A stretch of 64,000 nt of DNA. Source: Amycolatopsis roodepoortensis. GTDB lineage: Bacteria; Actinomycetota; Actinomycetes; Mycobacteriales; Pseudonocardiaceae. The notes under the pieces were generated by a model that saw only the letters and a program-made list of their open reading frames with translations, was not told the origin of the DNA and ran no database searches. Each line of letters starts with the position of its first letter. Position 1 is the stretch's first letter. Below are positions 24,066 to 32,671 of the stretch, in pieces. Position numbers and translations under genes: made by a program. Location: NCBI RefSeq assembly GCF_014873915.1, contig NZ_JADBEJ010000005.1, positions 1,302,001 to 1,366,000 of the forward strand, read 5' to 3'.

Positions 24066-25142
24066 ATGACCACCTTTGACGCCTCCGCCGACGCCACCGG
24101 CCTCGGTGAGATCGAAGTCGGCGCCGCCCGTATCAACGTCGACGACAAGCGGATGATCAACGCCCGCGCCGACGTCAACCAGCTGCTGCCGATGAAGTAC
24201 ACCTGGGCGTGGGAGAAGTACCTCGCCGGCTGCAACAACCACTGGATGCCGACCGAGGTCGCCATGCAGGCCGACATCGCGCTGTGGAAGTCGCCCGACG
24301 GCCTCACCGAGGACGAGCGCACCATGCTCAAGCGCAACCTCGGCTTCTTCGCCACCGCGGAATCGCTGGTGGCCAACAACATCGTGCTCGCGGTGTACCG
24401 GCAGATCACCAACCCCGAATGCCGCCAGTACCTGCTGCGCCAGGCGTTCGAGGAGGCCGTGCACACGCACACCTTCCAGTACATCTGCGAGAGCCTCGGC
24501 CTGGTCGAGGGCGAGCTGTTCAACATGTACCGCGAGGTCCCGTCCATCTCGGACAAGGACGCGTGGGCGCTGAAGTACACGCAGAACCTGGAGAACCCGG
24601 ACTTCGAGACCGGCACCCCGGAAGCCGACCAGGCCTTCCTGCGCGACCTCGTCGCGTTCTACGTGATCTTCGAGGGCATGTGGTTCTACACCGGCTTCGC
24701 GCAGATCCTCTCGCTCGGCCGCCGGAACAAGATGGTCGGCATCGCCGAGCAGTACCAGTACATCCTGCGCGACGAGTCGATCCACCTGAACTTCGGCATC
24801 GACTGCATCAACCAGATCAAGATCGAGAACCCGCACCTGTGGACCGAGGAGTTCCAGGCCGAGGTCCGCACCATGCTGACCGAGGCGTGCGAGCTCGAGG
24901 TCGCCTACGCCCGTGACACCATGCCGCGCGGCATGCTCGGGCTCTCGGCCGAGCTGATCGAGCAGTACATGCACTTCATCACCGACCGGCGGGCGCAGCA
25001 GATCGGTCTCGCGCCGATCTTCGGCGAGACCGAGAACCCGTTCCCGTGGATGTCGGAGGCGATGGACCTCAAGAAGGAGAAGAACTTCTTCGAGACCCGC
25101 GTCATCGAGTACCAGTCGGGCGGCGCCCTCGACTGGGACTGA
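24066..25142 (+). CDS. nrdB: Ribonucleotide reductase small subunit, class Ic-type (Phe at radical site)
   Basis: 358 residues of the R2 ferritin-like fold. Metal ligands are Glu99 (FFATAES), Glu130 and His133 (FEEAVHTHTF), and the second-half Glu/His pair in DESIHLNFG. Relative to E. coli NrdB, where Asp84 and Tyr122 occupy these sites, this protein has Glu99 and Phe137 (E130-x2-H133-x3-F137). Phe in place of the radical Tyr and Glu in place of Asp are the marks of the Chlamydia class Ic enzyme with a Mn/Fe centre. It should therefore store the oxidising equivalent on the metals. GGAG lies upstream of ATG 24066. Confidence 0.92.
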   Translation: MTTFDASADATGLGEIEVGAARINVDDKRMINARADVNQLLPMKYTWAWEKYLAGCNNHWMPTEVAMQADIALWKSPDGLTEDERTMLKRNLGFFATAESLVANNIVLAVYRQITNPECRQYLLRQAFEEAVHTHTFQYICESLGLVEGELFNMYREVPSISDKDAWALKYTQNLENPDFETGTPEADQAFLRDLVAFYVIFEGMWFYTGFAQILSLGRRNKMVGIAEQYQYILRDESIHLNFGIDCINQIKIENPHLWTEEFQAEVRTMLTEACELEVAYARDTMPRGMLGLSAELIEQYMHFITDRRAQQIGLAPIFGETENPFPWMSEAMDLKKEKNFFETRVIEYQSGGALDWD

Positions 25143-25151
25143 CCCCCGCAC

Positions 25152-25404
25152 GCAACTCGCGTGCTCGAATACGCCACTCGCGTGATCAGACGCGTAACTC
25201 GCGTGATTGAGCGGCGAACTCACGTGATCAGACGGACGACACGCCGGGCGGCCTCCGCCCGGCGTGTTGCGTTTCCAGACACGCGAGTTACGCCCCCGAT
25301 CACGCGAGTTACGCCCCTGATCACGCGAGTTACGCCCCTGATCACGCGAGTTCGCCGTTCAATCACGCGTGTCGTCCGTCTGATCACGCGTGGCGTCCGG
25401 TTCG
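25152..25404. repeat. Inverted arrays of exact 21-bp units between nrdB and metE
   Basis: Left array: four 21-bp units, 25152-25235, each containing ACTCGCGTGATCAGACG-like sequence. Right array: six units, 25279-25404, in the opposite orientation, each beginning TCACGCGAGTTACG or TCACGCGTGTCG; units 25300-25320 and 25321-25341 are identical. The periodicity is strictly 21 bp, two helical turns. A GC-rich hairpin lies between the arrays. No protein-coding or CRISPR character. Confidence 0.85.
25239..25267. terminator. Terminator hairpin of the nrdAB operon
   Basis: A perfect 13-bp GC-rich stem, ACACGCCGGGCGG with its complement, closes a 3-nt CCT loop about 100 bp after nrdB. No U-run follows. 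It sits exactly between the two inverted 21-bp arrays. Confidence 0.75.
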
Positions 25405-25433
25405 TCACATGTCCAGCGGGCCACTAGCGCGCC

Positions 25434-25652
25434 TCGGTACGCTCCGGGGTGCTACTGGTTCGCCCGGCCTCCCCGGCCGGTCGAGGTAACAGGGAACCCG
25501 GTGCGAATCCGGGACTGCCCCGCAGCGGTATGTGGGAACGAAAGCCGTCACCGTGCGAGACACGGTAAAGCACTGGGACATGGCGCCCCGGGAAGCGACG
25601 GCCGGTAGGCGCGAGCGAGTCGCCCACGAGTCCGAAGACCTGCCTGTGGTAC
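25434..25652 (+). ncRNA. Cobalamin riboswitch
   Basis: The AdoCbl aptamer core is clear: GGTAACAGGGAACCCGGTG (P3-P4 region), GACTGCCCCGCAGCGGTA, a GCACTGG segment near 25570, GGGAAGCGACGGCCGGTAGG, and the closing CGAGTCCGAAGACCTGCC. It lies 110 bp upstream of metE. Binding of adenosylcobalamin should lower metE expression, because the B12-dependent MetH then makes methionine. Borders are approximate. Confidence 0.93.
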
Positions 25653-25731
25653 GCGCGCCGACGGCGTGCGTGAGTCCGGGCCTCGTGGGATGGGCGCGAC
25701 CGAATGGCGGTCACTCCTGCGCGCGCTCCGG

Positions 25732-25761
25732 GCTCTCACGACAAGCTCGCGAGGAGAGAGC
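25732..25761 (+). promoter_or_regulatory. Hairpin sequestering the metE ribosome-binding site
   Basis: GCTCTC (25732-25737) can pair with GAGAGC (25756-25761), covering part of the GAGGAGAGAG Shine-Dalgarno region in front of GTG 25763. This is a plausible expression platform for the riboswitch, working on translation. The inner AGCTC/GAGCT pair gives a competing fold. Confidence 0.5.
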
Positions 25762-25762
25762 T

Positions 25763-28036
25763 GTGACCGAAATCGGCACGACAGTGCTGGGCTACCCCCG
25801 GATCGGACCGGACCGGGAACTCAAGCGTTCACTCGAACGCTATTGGGCAGGCAAGATCGACGAGGCCGAACTGCTGGCCACCGGCCGTGCGCTGCGCACC
25901 CGGGCCTGGCGGGAACTCAAGGCCGCGGGACTGGATTCCGTCCCCTGCAACACCTTCTCCCACTACGACCAGGTGCTCGACACCGCCGAGCTGTTCGGCG
26001 CGCTGCCGGAGCGCTTCACCACGCTCGGCCTCTCGCCGCTCGACACCTACTTCGCCGCCGCGCGCGGGGTGCAGGACGCGCCGGCGATGGAGATGACGAA
26101 GTGGTTCGACACGAACTACCACTACATCGTCCCCGAACTCGGCCCGGGCACGACGTTCTCGCTCGACGGCACCAAGCCGCTCGACGAATACCGTGAAGCC
26201 CGCGCGGTCGGCGTCGAAACTCGGCCGGTGCTGGTGGGCCCAGTGACGTTCCTGCTGCTCGCGAAGCCGTCGGAGACCGCTCCGGAGGGCTTCCGCCCGC
26301 TGGATCTGCTCGACGGCCTCCTCGACGGCTACGTCGAACTACTGCGTCGCCTGTACGACGAAGGCGTCGAATGGGTCCAGTTCGACGAGCCCGCCTTCGC
26401 GGCCGACCGCACCGAGCGGGAGCTCAACGCGCTCATCCGCGCCTATCACCGGCTCGCGAAGGAGACCGCGCGGCCCAAGATCCTGGTCGCCGGGTACTTC
26501 GGCGGTCTCGGTCGCGGTTTGGGTGTGCTCGCCCGCTCCCCGATCGACGCGATCGCCGTCGACCTCGTCACCGACGAGTCCTTTGTAGACGCCGTCGCCG
26601 CCGAGCCCGCCCTGCGGGACAAGGAGGTTCTCGCCGGTGTCGTGGACGGGCGCAACGTCTGGCGCACGGATCCGGCCCGCGCGCTCAGCCGGGCGGCGAC
26701 CCTGCTGGGCACCGCGCGGTCGGTCAGCGTGTCGACGTCCTGCTCGCTCCTGCACGTGCCCTACGACGTCGAACGGGAGGACGGGCTCCATCCGCGCCTG
26801 AAGGGCTGGCTCGCCTTCGCCAAGCAGAAGGTCGACGAGGTCGTCCTGCTCGGACGAGCGCTGACGGAAGAAGGGGTCGACCTCGCCGCCGCCCGTGCCG
26901 CGGCCGCGGATCGCGCGGCGGCGGCCGATCTCGCCGACTCCGGAGTGCGCGCCCGGCTGGAGGCACTGCGGCCGGAAGACACGGTCCGCTCCCCCTACGT
27001 TCGGCGCGCGGCGGCACAGCAGGCCGCGCTGGAACTGCCACCGTTGCCGAGCACCACGATCGGCTCGTTCCCGCAGACCACCGAGGTCCGCAAAGCGCGG
27101 GCGGCGCACAAGGCGGGTTCGCTGGACGACGCGGGCTACGAGGCCGCGATGAAGGCCGAGATCCAGCGCGTCATCCGGCTGCAGGAAGACCTCGGCCTGG
27201 ACGTTCTGGTGCACGGCGAGCCCGAACGCAACGACATGGTGCAGTACTTCGCCGAGCGGCTGGCGGGCTTCGCGGCCACCGACTTCGGCTGGGTGCAGTC
27301 CTACGGTTCGCGCTGCGTCCGGCCACCGATCCTGTACGGCGACGTCTCGCGTCCGGAGCCGATGACCGTCGAGTGGGCGCGCTACGCGCAGAGCCTGACC
27401 GGCAAACCCGTCAAGGGCATGCTGACCGGTCCGGTGACGATCCTGGCGTGGTCGTTCGTCCGCGACGACCAGCCGCTCGGCGAGACCGCCCGCCAGGTGG
27501 CGCTGGCCATCCGCGACGAGGTGCACGACCTCCAGGCGGCGGGCATCCGCGTCATCCAGGTGGATGAGCCGGCCCTGCGGGAACTGCTCCCCCTGCGCGC
27601 CGCGGCGCATGAGGCGTACTTCGCGTGGGCCGTTTCGTCGTTCCGCCTCGCGACGTCCGGGATCGACGACGCGACGCAGATCCACACGCATATGTGCTAC
27701 TCGGAATTCGGCGACGTGGTCAAGGCGATCGACGCGCTCGACGCCGACGTCACCAGCATCGAGGCCGCGCGGTCGAAGATGGAGGTCGTCACCGACCTCG
27801 GCGCGGCAGGCTTCGGCCGCGGCGTCGGGCCGGGCGTCTACGACATCCACTCGCCGCGCGTCCCCGGCGTCGACGAGGTCAGCGGGCTCCTGCGGACCGC
27901 GGTCGGTGCCGTGCCCGCCGAGCGGATCTGGGTCAACCCGGACTGCGGCCTGAAGACCCGCGCCTACGCCGAGGTCGAGCCGGCCCTGCGGAACCTCGTC
28001 GCGGCCGCCCGCACGGTCCGCGCCGAACTCGCCTGA
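25763..28036 (+). CDS. metE: Cobalamin-independent methionine synthase
   Basis: 757 residues, the normal MetE length, with two related barrels. The N-terminal part starts GTTVLGYPRIGPDRELKRSLERYW; the C-terminal catalytic barrel has LPSTTIGSFPQT, and the zinc ligands lie in QIHTHMCYSEF (His and Cys), ASIEAAR-type Glu and VNPDCGLKTR (Cys). It transfers a methyl group from methyl-tetrahydrofolate polyglutamate to homocysteine. GTG 25763 is the start because of the GAGGAG 6 nt upstream; the in-frame region before it is the riboswitch and not coding. A hairpin at 28042-28092 closes the unit. Confidence 0.96.
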   Translation: MTEIGTTVLGYPRIGPDRELKRSLERYWAGKIDEAELLATGRALRTRAWRELKAAGLDSVPCNTFSHYDQVLDTAELFGALPERFTTLGLSPLDTYFAAARGVQDAPAMEMTKWFDTNYHYIVPELGPGTTFSLDGTKPLDEYREARAVGVETRPVLVGPVTFLLLAKPSETAPEGFRPLDLLDGLLDGYVELLRRLYDEGVEWVQFDEPAFAADRTERELNALIRAYHRLAKETARPKILVAGYFGGLGRGLGVLARSPIDAIAVDLVTDESFVDAVAAEPALRDKEVLAGVVDGRNVWRTDPARALSRAATLLGTARSVSVSTSCSLLHVPYDVEREDGLHPRLKGWLAFAKQKVDEVVLLGRALTEEGVDLAAARAAAADRAAAADLADSGVRARLEALRPEDTVRSPYVRRAAAQQAALELPPLPSTTIGSFPQTTEVRKARAAHKAGSLDDAGYEAAMKAEIQRVIRLQEDLGLDVLVHGEPERNDMVQYFAERLAGFAATDFGWVQSYGSRCVRPPILYGDVSRPEPMTVEWARYAQSLTGKPVKGMLTGPVTILAWSFVRDDQPLGETARQVALAIRDEVHDLQAAGIRVIQVDEPALRELLPLRAAAHEAYFAWAVSSFRLATSGIDDATQIHTHMCYSEFGDVVKAIDALDADVTSIEAARSKMEVVTDLGAAGFGRGVGPGVYDIHSPRVPGVDEVSGLLRTAVGAVPAERIWVNPDCGLKTRAYAEVEPALRNLVAAARTVRAELA

Positions 28037-28041
28037 CCGGC

Positions 28042-28092
28042 CCGTGAAGGCCTCCTTCCCTACCCTCAAGGCAGTGAAGGAGGCCTTCACGG
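28042..28092. terminator. Terminator hairpin after metE
   Basis: Arms CCGTGAAGGCCTCCTT (28042-28057) and its exact complement (28077-28092) with a 19-nt loop, starting 6 bases after the metE stop. Same family as 175-221. Confidence 0.8.
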
Positions 28093-28175
28093 AACTTCCA
28101 TCGAGGTATTGTCAGGACGTCAACAAGGGTGCGATGGTGGAGCGGTAACCGATCTCAGCGGGGAGATGGTCACCC

Positions 28176-29621
28176 ATGGCGAACGCCGTCGAAAAGGTCA
28201 CCGGGGCGCTGCGCGAGCGGGTTCCGCCGCTCACCTCGATCCCCCTGCCACGTTCGGTCGACCAGCGCTGGCTCGGCGCGACGTGGCCGGTCCGCGAACT
28301 CGCGCCCGCTCCTCCCGGCCTCAAACCGGTCCTCGGCGACGAGGGCCCGCCGGTCATCGGCCACGCGCTGGACTTCATGCGCTTCGGCATCGAGTTCGGC
28401 CTGAAACGCTACGAGACCTACGGACCGGTGTCGTGGATGGGCGCGTTCGGGCGCCGCATCGTCGCGCTCACCGGCCCGGAGGCCACCCAGATCGCGTTGG
28501 TGAACAAGGACAAGGCCTTCTCCCAGGAGGGCTGGAAGTTCTTCATCGAGCAGTTCTTCGACCGCGGCCTGATGCTGCTCGACTTCGGCGAGCACCATCT
28601 GCACCGCCGGATCATGCAGGCGGCGTTCACCCGGCAGCGGCTCACCGGTTACGTCGACCAGATGGGACCGGCCCTGCGCGAGGGCGTCGCCACGTGGGCG
28701 GACCGGCCGAACCCGCGGATCTACTGGTCCCTCAAGCAACTCACGCTCGACGTCGCGACGCGTGTGTTCATGGGCATGCGATCCGGCGACGACGCGGCCT
28801 CGATCAACCGCGCGTTCGTGAACTCCGTGCGCGCCGGCACGGCCATCGTGCGCTTCCCCGTTCCCGGCGGCCGCTGGGCGGCGGGCCTGCACGGCCGCAA
28901 GGTCCTCGAACGCTACTTCTCGGCGAACCTGCCCGCGAAACGGGCGGGCGACGGCGACGACCTCTTCACCGCGTTGTGCCACGCCACCACCGAAGACGGT
29001 GACCGCTTCACCGACGCCGACGTCGTCAACCACATGATCTTCCTGATGATGGCCGCGCACGACACGTCGACGATCACCAGCGCCGCCGCCGTCTACCACC
29101 TCGCCAAGAACCCCGAGTGGCAGGAACGCGCGCGCCAGGAATCCCTCTCGCTCGGCGACGACGTGCCGGACATCGAGGCGCTGGAGACCCTGACGACGCT
29201 TGACCTGGTGATCAAGGAAGCCCTGCGGCTCGTGGCCCCGGTTCCTTCCCTCACCAGGAAAACCGTGAAGGACACCGAGGTCCTCGGGCATTTCATTCCC
29301 GAAGGGACACTCGTCGGGGTTTCCCCCACCGTCAACCATTTCTCGCCGGAGCACTGGACCGACCCGATGCGTTTCGACCCGGACCGCTTCGGCGAGGCAC
29401 GCCGCGAGGACAAGTCGCACCGCTACGCGTGGATGCCGTTCGGCGGCGGCGCGCACAAGTGCATCGGCCTGCATTTCGGGACGTTCGAGGTGAAGGCACT
29501 GCTGCACGAGATGCTGCGGGCGTATCGGTGGTCGGTGCCGGAGGACTACACCGCACGCTGGGATTACGTGTCCCTGCCGGTTCCGGCGGACGGCCTGCCG
29601 ATCCGCTTGCGGTCTCGATGA
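28176..29621 (+). CDS. Cytochrome P450, CYP136-like
   Basis: 481 residues, no membrane anchor. Oxygen-activating I-helix MMAAHDTSTI (residues 292-301), ExxR as EALR (348-351), and heme loop FGGGAHKCIGLHFG with axial Cys429. Segments such as PPGLKPVLGDEGPPVIGH, RGLMLLDFGEHHLHRRIMQ and VVNHMIFLMMAAHDTST closely recall M. tuberculosis CYP136 (from memory), related to CYP51/CYP120 enzymes. It would be a monooxygenase of sterol- or terpenoid-like lipids needing ferredoxin and reductase, neither of which is adjacent. GGGGAG lies about 13 nt before the ATG. Single gene between the metE terminator and a 197-bp gap in which I see no feature. Confidence 0.88.
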   Translation: MANAVEKVTGALRERVPPLTSIPLPRSVDQRWLGATWPVRELAPAPPGLKPVLGDEGPPVIGHALDFMRFGIEFGLKRYETYGPVSWMGAFGRRIVALTGPEATQIALVNKDKAFSQEGWKFFIEQFFDRGLMLLDFGEHHLHRRIMQAAFTRQRLTGYVDQMGPALREGVATWADRPNPRIYWSLKQLTLDVATRVFMGMRSGDDAASINRAFVNSVRAGTAIVRFPVPGGRWAAGLHGRKVLERYFSANLPAKRAGDGDDLFTALCHATTEDGDRFTDADVVNHMIFLMMAAHDTSTITSAAAVYHLAKNPEWQERARQESLSLGDDVPDIEALETLTTLDLVIKEALRLVAPVPSLTRKTVKDTEVLGHFIPEGTLVGVSPTVNHFSPEHWTDPMRFDPDRFGEARREDKSHRYAWMPFGGGAHKCIGLHFGTFEVKALLHEMLRAYRWSVPEDYTARWDYVSLPVPADGLPIRLRSR

Positions 29622-29818
29622 AGCCACACCACGATCGAGTACTCTTGGTAACTTCCGGTCACCACTCGTGTAGCAGCGATCACCCTTTCAGCCGGTAGAC
29701 ACCCCGGATCGCGCATGATGCCGTGGCACTACACCCGGCCGGCTCATACCTAGTGTGGGTCCATGGGCTCGGACACCCGGTCTGAGCTGGCCATCGACCG
29801 CGCATTAAGAGGTGAAGT

Positions 29819-31666
29819 GTGCCCGAACCTGGTTCCGCGCCAGGGTTGGTGGACGTCGCTCGGAGATGGGCCGAGACGCTCGCTGACACTAAAGGAGTAT
29901 CGCTTCCCAAGGAGCAACTCGAACAACTGCTGCTCGGAGTCGCCCAGGACGCCGTTTTGGCCGAGCCCGACCATCAGCCTGCCGTGCTGCGCTTCTCCAA
30001 GCTCTATTCCGCTTCTCCCATCGGGATCGCCCTCGCCGACGCCAACGGCGTGATCGTGGAGGCGAACGCCGCGCTCGGCCGTCTCCTCGGCTGCCGCCCC
30101 ACGGCGCTGCGCGGCCGGGAGATTCCCGATCTCGGCTCCGCCGACCACGACGTCGCCCGCCTGCGGAACGCGCTCGCACAGCTCATGACGCACGGTCAGC
30201 CGACGCAGCAGGAACGCCTGCTGGTGAAGCACAGCGAGGAGGGCTCGCTCTGGGTCGACGTGACCCTGACCGACCTCCCGGGTGACCGGCCCGGTTCGGC
30301 CTATCCGGTGCTGATGGTCGCCGACGCCAACGAGATCCACCTGCTGCAGGAACGGTTGCTGCACCAGAACGTGCACGACCCGCTGACCGGCCTGCCCAAC
30401 GCCACCGCCTTCGGCAACGCCCTCGAAACCGCGCTGGCCGGGTCCGGCAGCGATCAGGTCGCGCTCGTCTACCTCGACGTCGACGGCTTCAAGGTGATCA
30501 ACGACGGTCTCGGGGCCGGCGTCGGCGACCAGGTGCTGCGCGGAGTCGCGAAGAAGCTCACGTCGGTCTTCTCCGGCCGGTACGACAGTTCGGTCGCCCG
30601 GCTGTCCGGCGACGGGTTCGCCGTCCTCCTGCGCGGCGACTTCACCTCACCCCAGGTGATCGCGCTGGTCGAGCAGGCCCTGGACGAACTGGTCGAGCCG
30701 ATCTACCTCGGCGGGCACGGGATCGGGGTCAGCGCGAGCGCGGGCATCGTCGTCCGCCCGGTCGCCGAAGGCGGGCCCGAAGACCTGCTTCGCGCCGCGG
30801 AAATCGCCCTGCACCGCGCCAAGGAGGCGGGCAAGGCGCAGTGGATGCTGTTCGATCCGGAACTCGACGCGCGTGACCGGAGCCGCTACCAGCTCGGCGC
30901 GGTCATCGCCGGCGCGCTGGAGAACGGCGAGTTCTCGCTGATCTACCAGCCGACGGTGAAGCTCGCGAATCCCGACCAGCTGGCCGCGGTCAACGCCGGA
31001 TTGCGCTGGAGCCACCCGGAGAAGGGCGAGCTGGACTCGGACGAGTTCTATCCGCTCGCGCAGATCACCGGGATGACCATCCCGCTCGGCCGGTGGCTGC
31101 TGGCCGAATCGCTCGCCGCCACCGCGCGATGGCGGAACAGGTTCGGCGAAGCCGCACCCGATGTCTGCGTGCGGCTGCCGAACCGGCTGGCCATCGAGCC
31201 CGATCTGGTGCTGCTGGTCAAGGAACAGCTCGACCGGCACAATCTGCCGGCCCAGGCGCTGCGGCTGTGCACGGACCGCGAATCCATCCTCGACGGAGGC
31301 GGCGAGGTGCTCGACTCCTTCGCCGTACTTGCCGATCTGGGCGCCCAGCTGGTGCTGACCATCTCCGGTTCGGACGATCTGGAGCTGATCCCGCGGCACG
31401 GGCTGCCGGTCCGCCACGTGATCCTGTCCGGCGCGGTCGTCGACGCGCTGGCCGACGGCGAGGACGAGGCCGACGTCCGCCACTTGTGCCAGCTGGTCGC
31501 CAGGGCCAAGGAACTGAAGCTGCGTATCGGCGCGGAAGGCGTCCTCAGCCATGAACAGGCCGAACGGCTGCGGCGGTACGGCGTGCTCGCGGCGCGTGGT
31601 TCGTTCGTGGCGGATTCCGCGACCGGGGACGAGGTCGACGAGCTCATCGAACGGCACGCCCACTGA
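29819..31666 (+). CDS. PAS-GGDEF-EAL protein with both catalytic motifs degenerate
   Basis: 615 residues from GTG 29819 (AGAGGTGAA upstream). The PAS domain spans about 55-170 and the GGDEF domain about 180-345, recognised by HDPLTGLPN and VYLDVDGFKVIND; its active-site loop reads SGDGF (263-267) and lacks the catalytic acid. The EAL domain (about 355-610) starts IYQPTVKL, but the EAL motif is NAG (392-394), the metal Asn site reads VRLPN, DDFG is replaced by TISGSD, and the K-I-D motif is gone. Neither cyclase nor phosphodiesterase activity is expected. It may bind c-di-GMP or another nucleotide, or act as a protein partner, under PAS control. No membrane segment. Confidence 0.88.
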   Translation: MPEPGSAPGLVDVARRWAETLADTKGVSLPKEQLEQLLLGVAQDAVLAEPDHQPAVLRFSKLYSASPIGIALADANGVIVEANAALGRLLGCRPTALRGREIPDLGSADHDVARLRNALAQLMTHGQPTQQERLLVKHSEEGSLWVDVTLTDLPGDRPGSAYPVLMVADANEIHLLQERLLHQNVHDPLTGLPNATAFGNALETALAGSGSDQVALVYLDVDGFKVINDGLGAGVGDQVLRGVAKKLTSVFSGRYDSSVARLSGDGFAVLLRGDFTSPQVIALVEQALDELVEPIYLGGHGIGVSASAGIVVRPVAEGGPEDLLRAAEIALHRAKEAGKAQWMLFDPELDARDRSRYQLGAVIAGALENGEFSLIYQPTVKLANPDQLAAVNAGLRWSHPEKGELDSDEFYPLAQITGMTIPLGRWLLAESLAATARWRNRFGEAAPDVCVRLPNRLAIEPDLVLLVKEQLDRHNLPAQALRLCTDRESILDGGGEVLDSFAVLADLGAQLVLTISGSDDLELIPRHGLPVRHVILSGAVVDALADGEDEADVRHLCQLVARAKELKLRIGAEGVLSHEQAERLRRYGVLAARGSFVADSATGDEVDELIERHAH

Positions 31667-31683
31667 CGTGACAGGATCGGTCC

Positions 31684-32148
31684 ATGGACCAAGGTGACAT
31701 CGCCCCGGACTTCACCCTGCCCGACGACAAGGGCGAGCAGCGCACGCTGTCGGACTTCCTCTCGTCCGGCCCGGTCGTGCTGTTCTTCTACCCCGCCGCG
31801 ATGACGAGCGGCTGCACCGCGGAAAGCTGCCACTTCCGCGACCTGGCCGCGGAATTCGCCGAGGTGGGCGCGCACCGCGTCGGCATCAGCCCGGACGCCG
31901 TCGCCAAACAGCAGGAGTTCTCGGCCAAACACGGTTTCGACTATCCCCTGTTGTCCGATGTGGACGGTGTGGTGGCGAAACAGTTCGGTGTCTGGCGCAA
32001 GTTCAGCCCGCTGCACGCCAAACGGCACACCTTCGTCATCGACACCGACCGCAAGGTGCTCGAGGTGATCAAGAGCGAGCTGAAGTTCACCGTGCACGCC
32101 GACAAAGCCCTCGCCGCCCTGCGGGAGCGCAAGACTAAGAGCGCTTGA
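31684..32148 (+). CDS. bcp: Thiol peroxidase, Bcp/PrxQ type
   Basis: 154 residues with the thioredoxin fold. The peroxidatic Cys44 lies in YPAAMTSGCTAESC with resolving Cys49 five residues on, the alpha-2 PrxQ arrangement. GDIAPDFTLPDDKGEQ opens the protein, as usual. It reduces hydrogen and lipid peroxides with thioredoxin or a mycothiol-linked donor. It starts 17 bp after the degenerate GGDEF-EAL gene and may be cotranscribed. Its last 14 bases overlap the convergent GNAT gene. Confidence 0.92.
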   Translation: MDQGDIAPDFTLPDDKGEQRTLSDFLSSGPVVLFFYPAAMTSGCTAESCHFRDLAAEFAEVGAHRVGISPDAVAKQQEFSAKHGFDYPLLSDVDGVVAKQFGVWRKFSPLHAKRHTFVIDTDRKVLEVIKSELKFTVHADKALAALRERKTKSA

Positions 32149-32665
32149 GCCGCCAGATCCGGTTGACGCCCGCGCAGGCGGGAGCGAGCGGTGGTTCGGC
32201 GGCCTCGTCGCCGATCATCGTGAACCCCAGCCGCGCGGGCACGGCACCGCTCGCGAGGTTCTTCTCGTCGTGCCGGATCTCGACCTCCGGCGCGCCGAGC
32301 CGGAAGGCCTCGGCAGTCAGGAGCCGCGCGGCCCTGGTCGCGTAGCCGCGGCCGGTGTGGTGCCTGCCGAGCCAGTAGCCGATCTCGATCCGGTCGGGAT
32401 GCGTGATCATGCCGGCGCCGCCGACGAGGCCTTCCCCGGCGAGGATCGCGAAGTCGTAGGCCTTGCCCTCGGCCCAGTTCTTCGCGGTGTTCTCCAGGAA
32501 GTCGGCGGCTTCGCGACGGCCGTACCCGTAAGCGGCCCAGATCATCCACGCGCCGAGGTGCGCGGCCGAATCCCCCGCGACGGCGGCGAGGGTTTCGAGC
32601 TGCTCCGGCTGCCAGCGGCGCAGGGTGACGGCTTCGTCGGCGAGGGTCTCGGCGGGCGCTTCCAT
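32135..32665 (-). CDS. GNAT acetyltransferase (RimJ/RimL type)
   Basis: 176 residues. The GNAT core is visible in GLVGGAGMITHPDRIEIGYWLGRHHTGRGYATRAARLLTAEAF, which includes the acetyl-CoA pyrophosphate loop (R/Q-x2-G-x-G/A) as HTGRGYATRA, followed by VEIRHDEKNLASGAVPARLGF. It likely acetylates a protein N-terminus or a small amine. Its 3' end overlaps bcp by 14 bases in convergent orientation. It is preceded by a long hairpin at 32672-32719 that separates it from the LCP gene, so it probably has its own promoter or low read-through. Confidence 0.85.
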   Translation of the reverse strand: MEAPAETLADEAVTLRRWQPEQLETLAAVAGDSAAHLGAWMIWAAYGYGRREAADFLENTAKNWAEGKAYDFAILAGEGLVGGAGMITHPDRIEIGYWLGRHHTGRGYATRAARLLTAEAFRLGAPEVEIRHDEKNLASGAVPARLGFTMIGDEAAEPPLAPACAGVNRIWRLKRS

Positions 32666-32671
32666 CAGTCT

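Noticed and set aside
25152..25404. Regular 21-bp repeats as a CRISPR array
   Set aside because: Units abut one another with no unique spacers, and no cas genes are present.
25532..25762. N-terminal extension of metE in the same frame
   Set aside because: This stretch is the riboswitch and its platform; GTG 25763 has an ideal ribosome-binding site and gives the standard MetE length.
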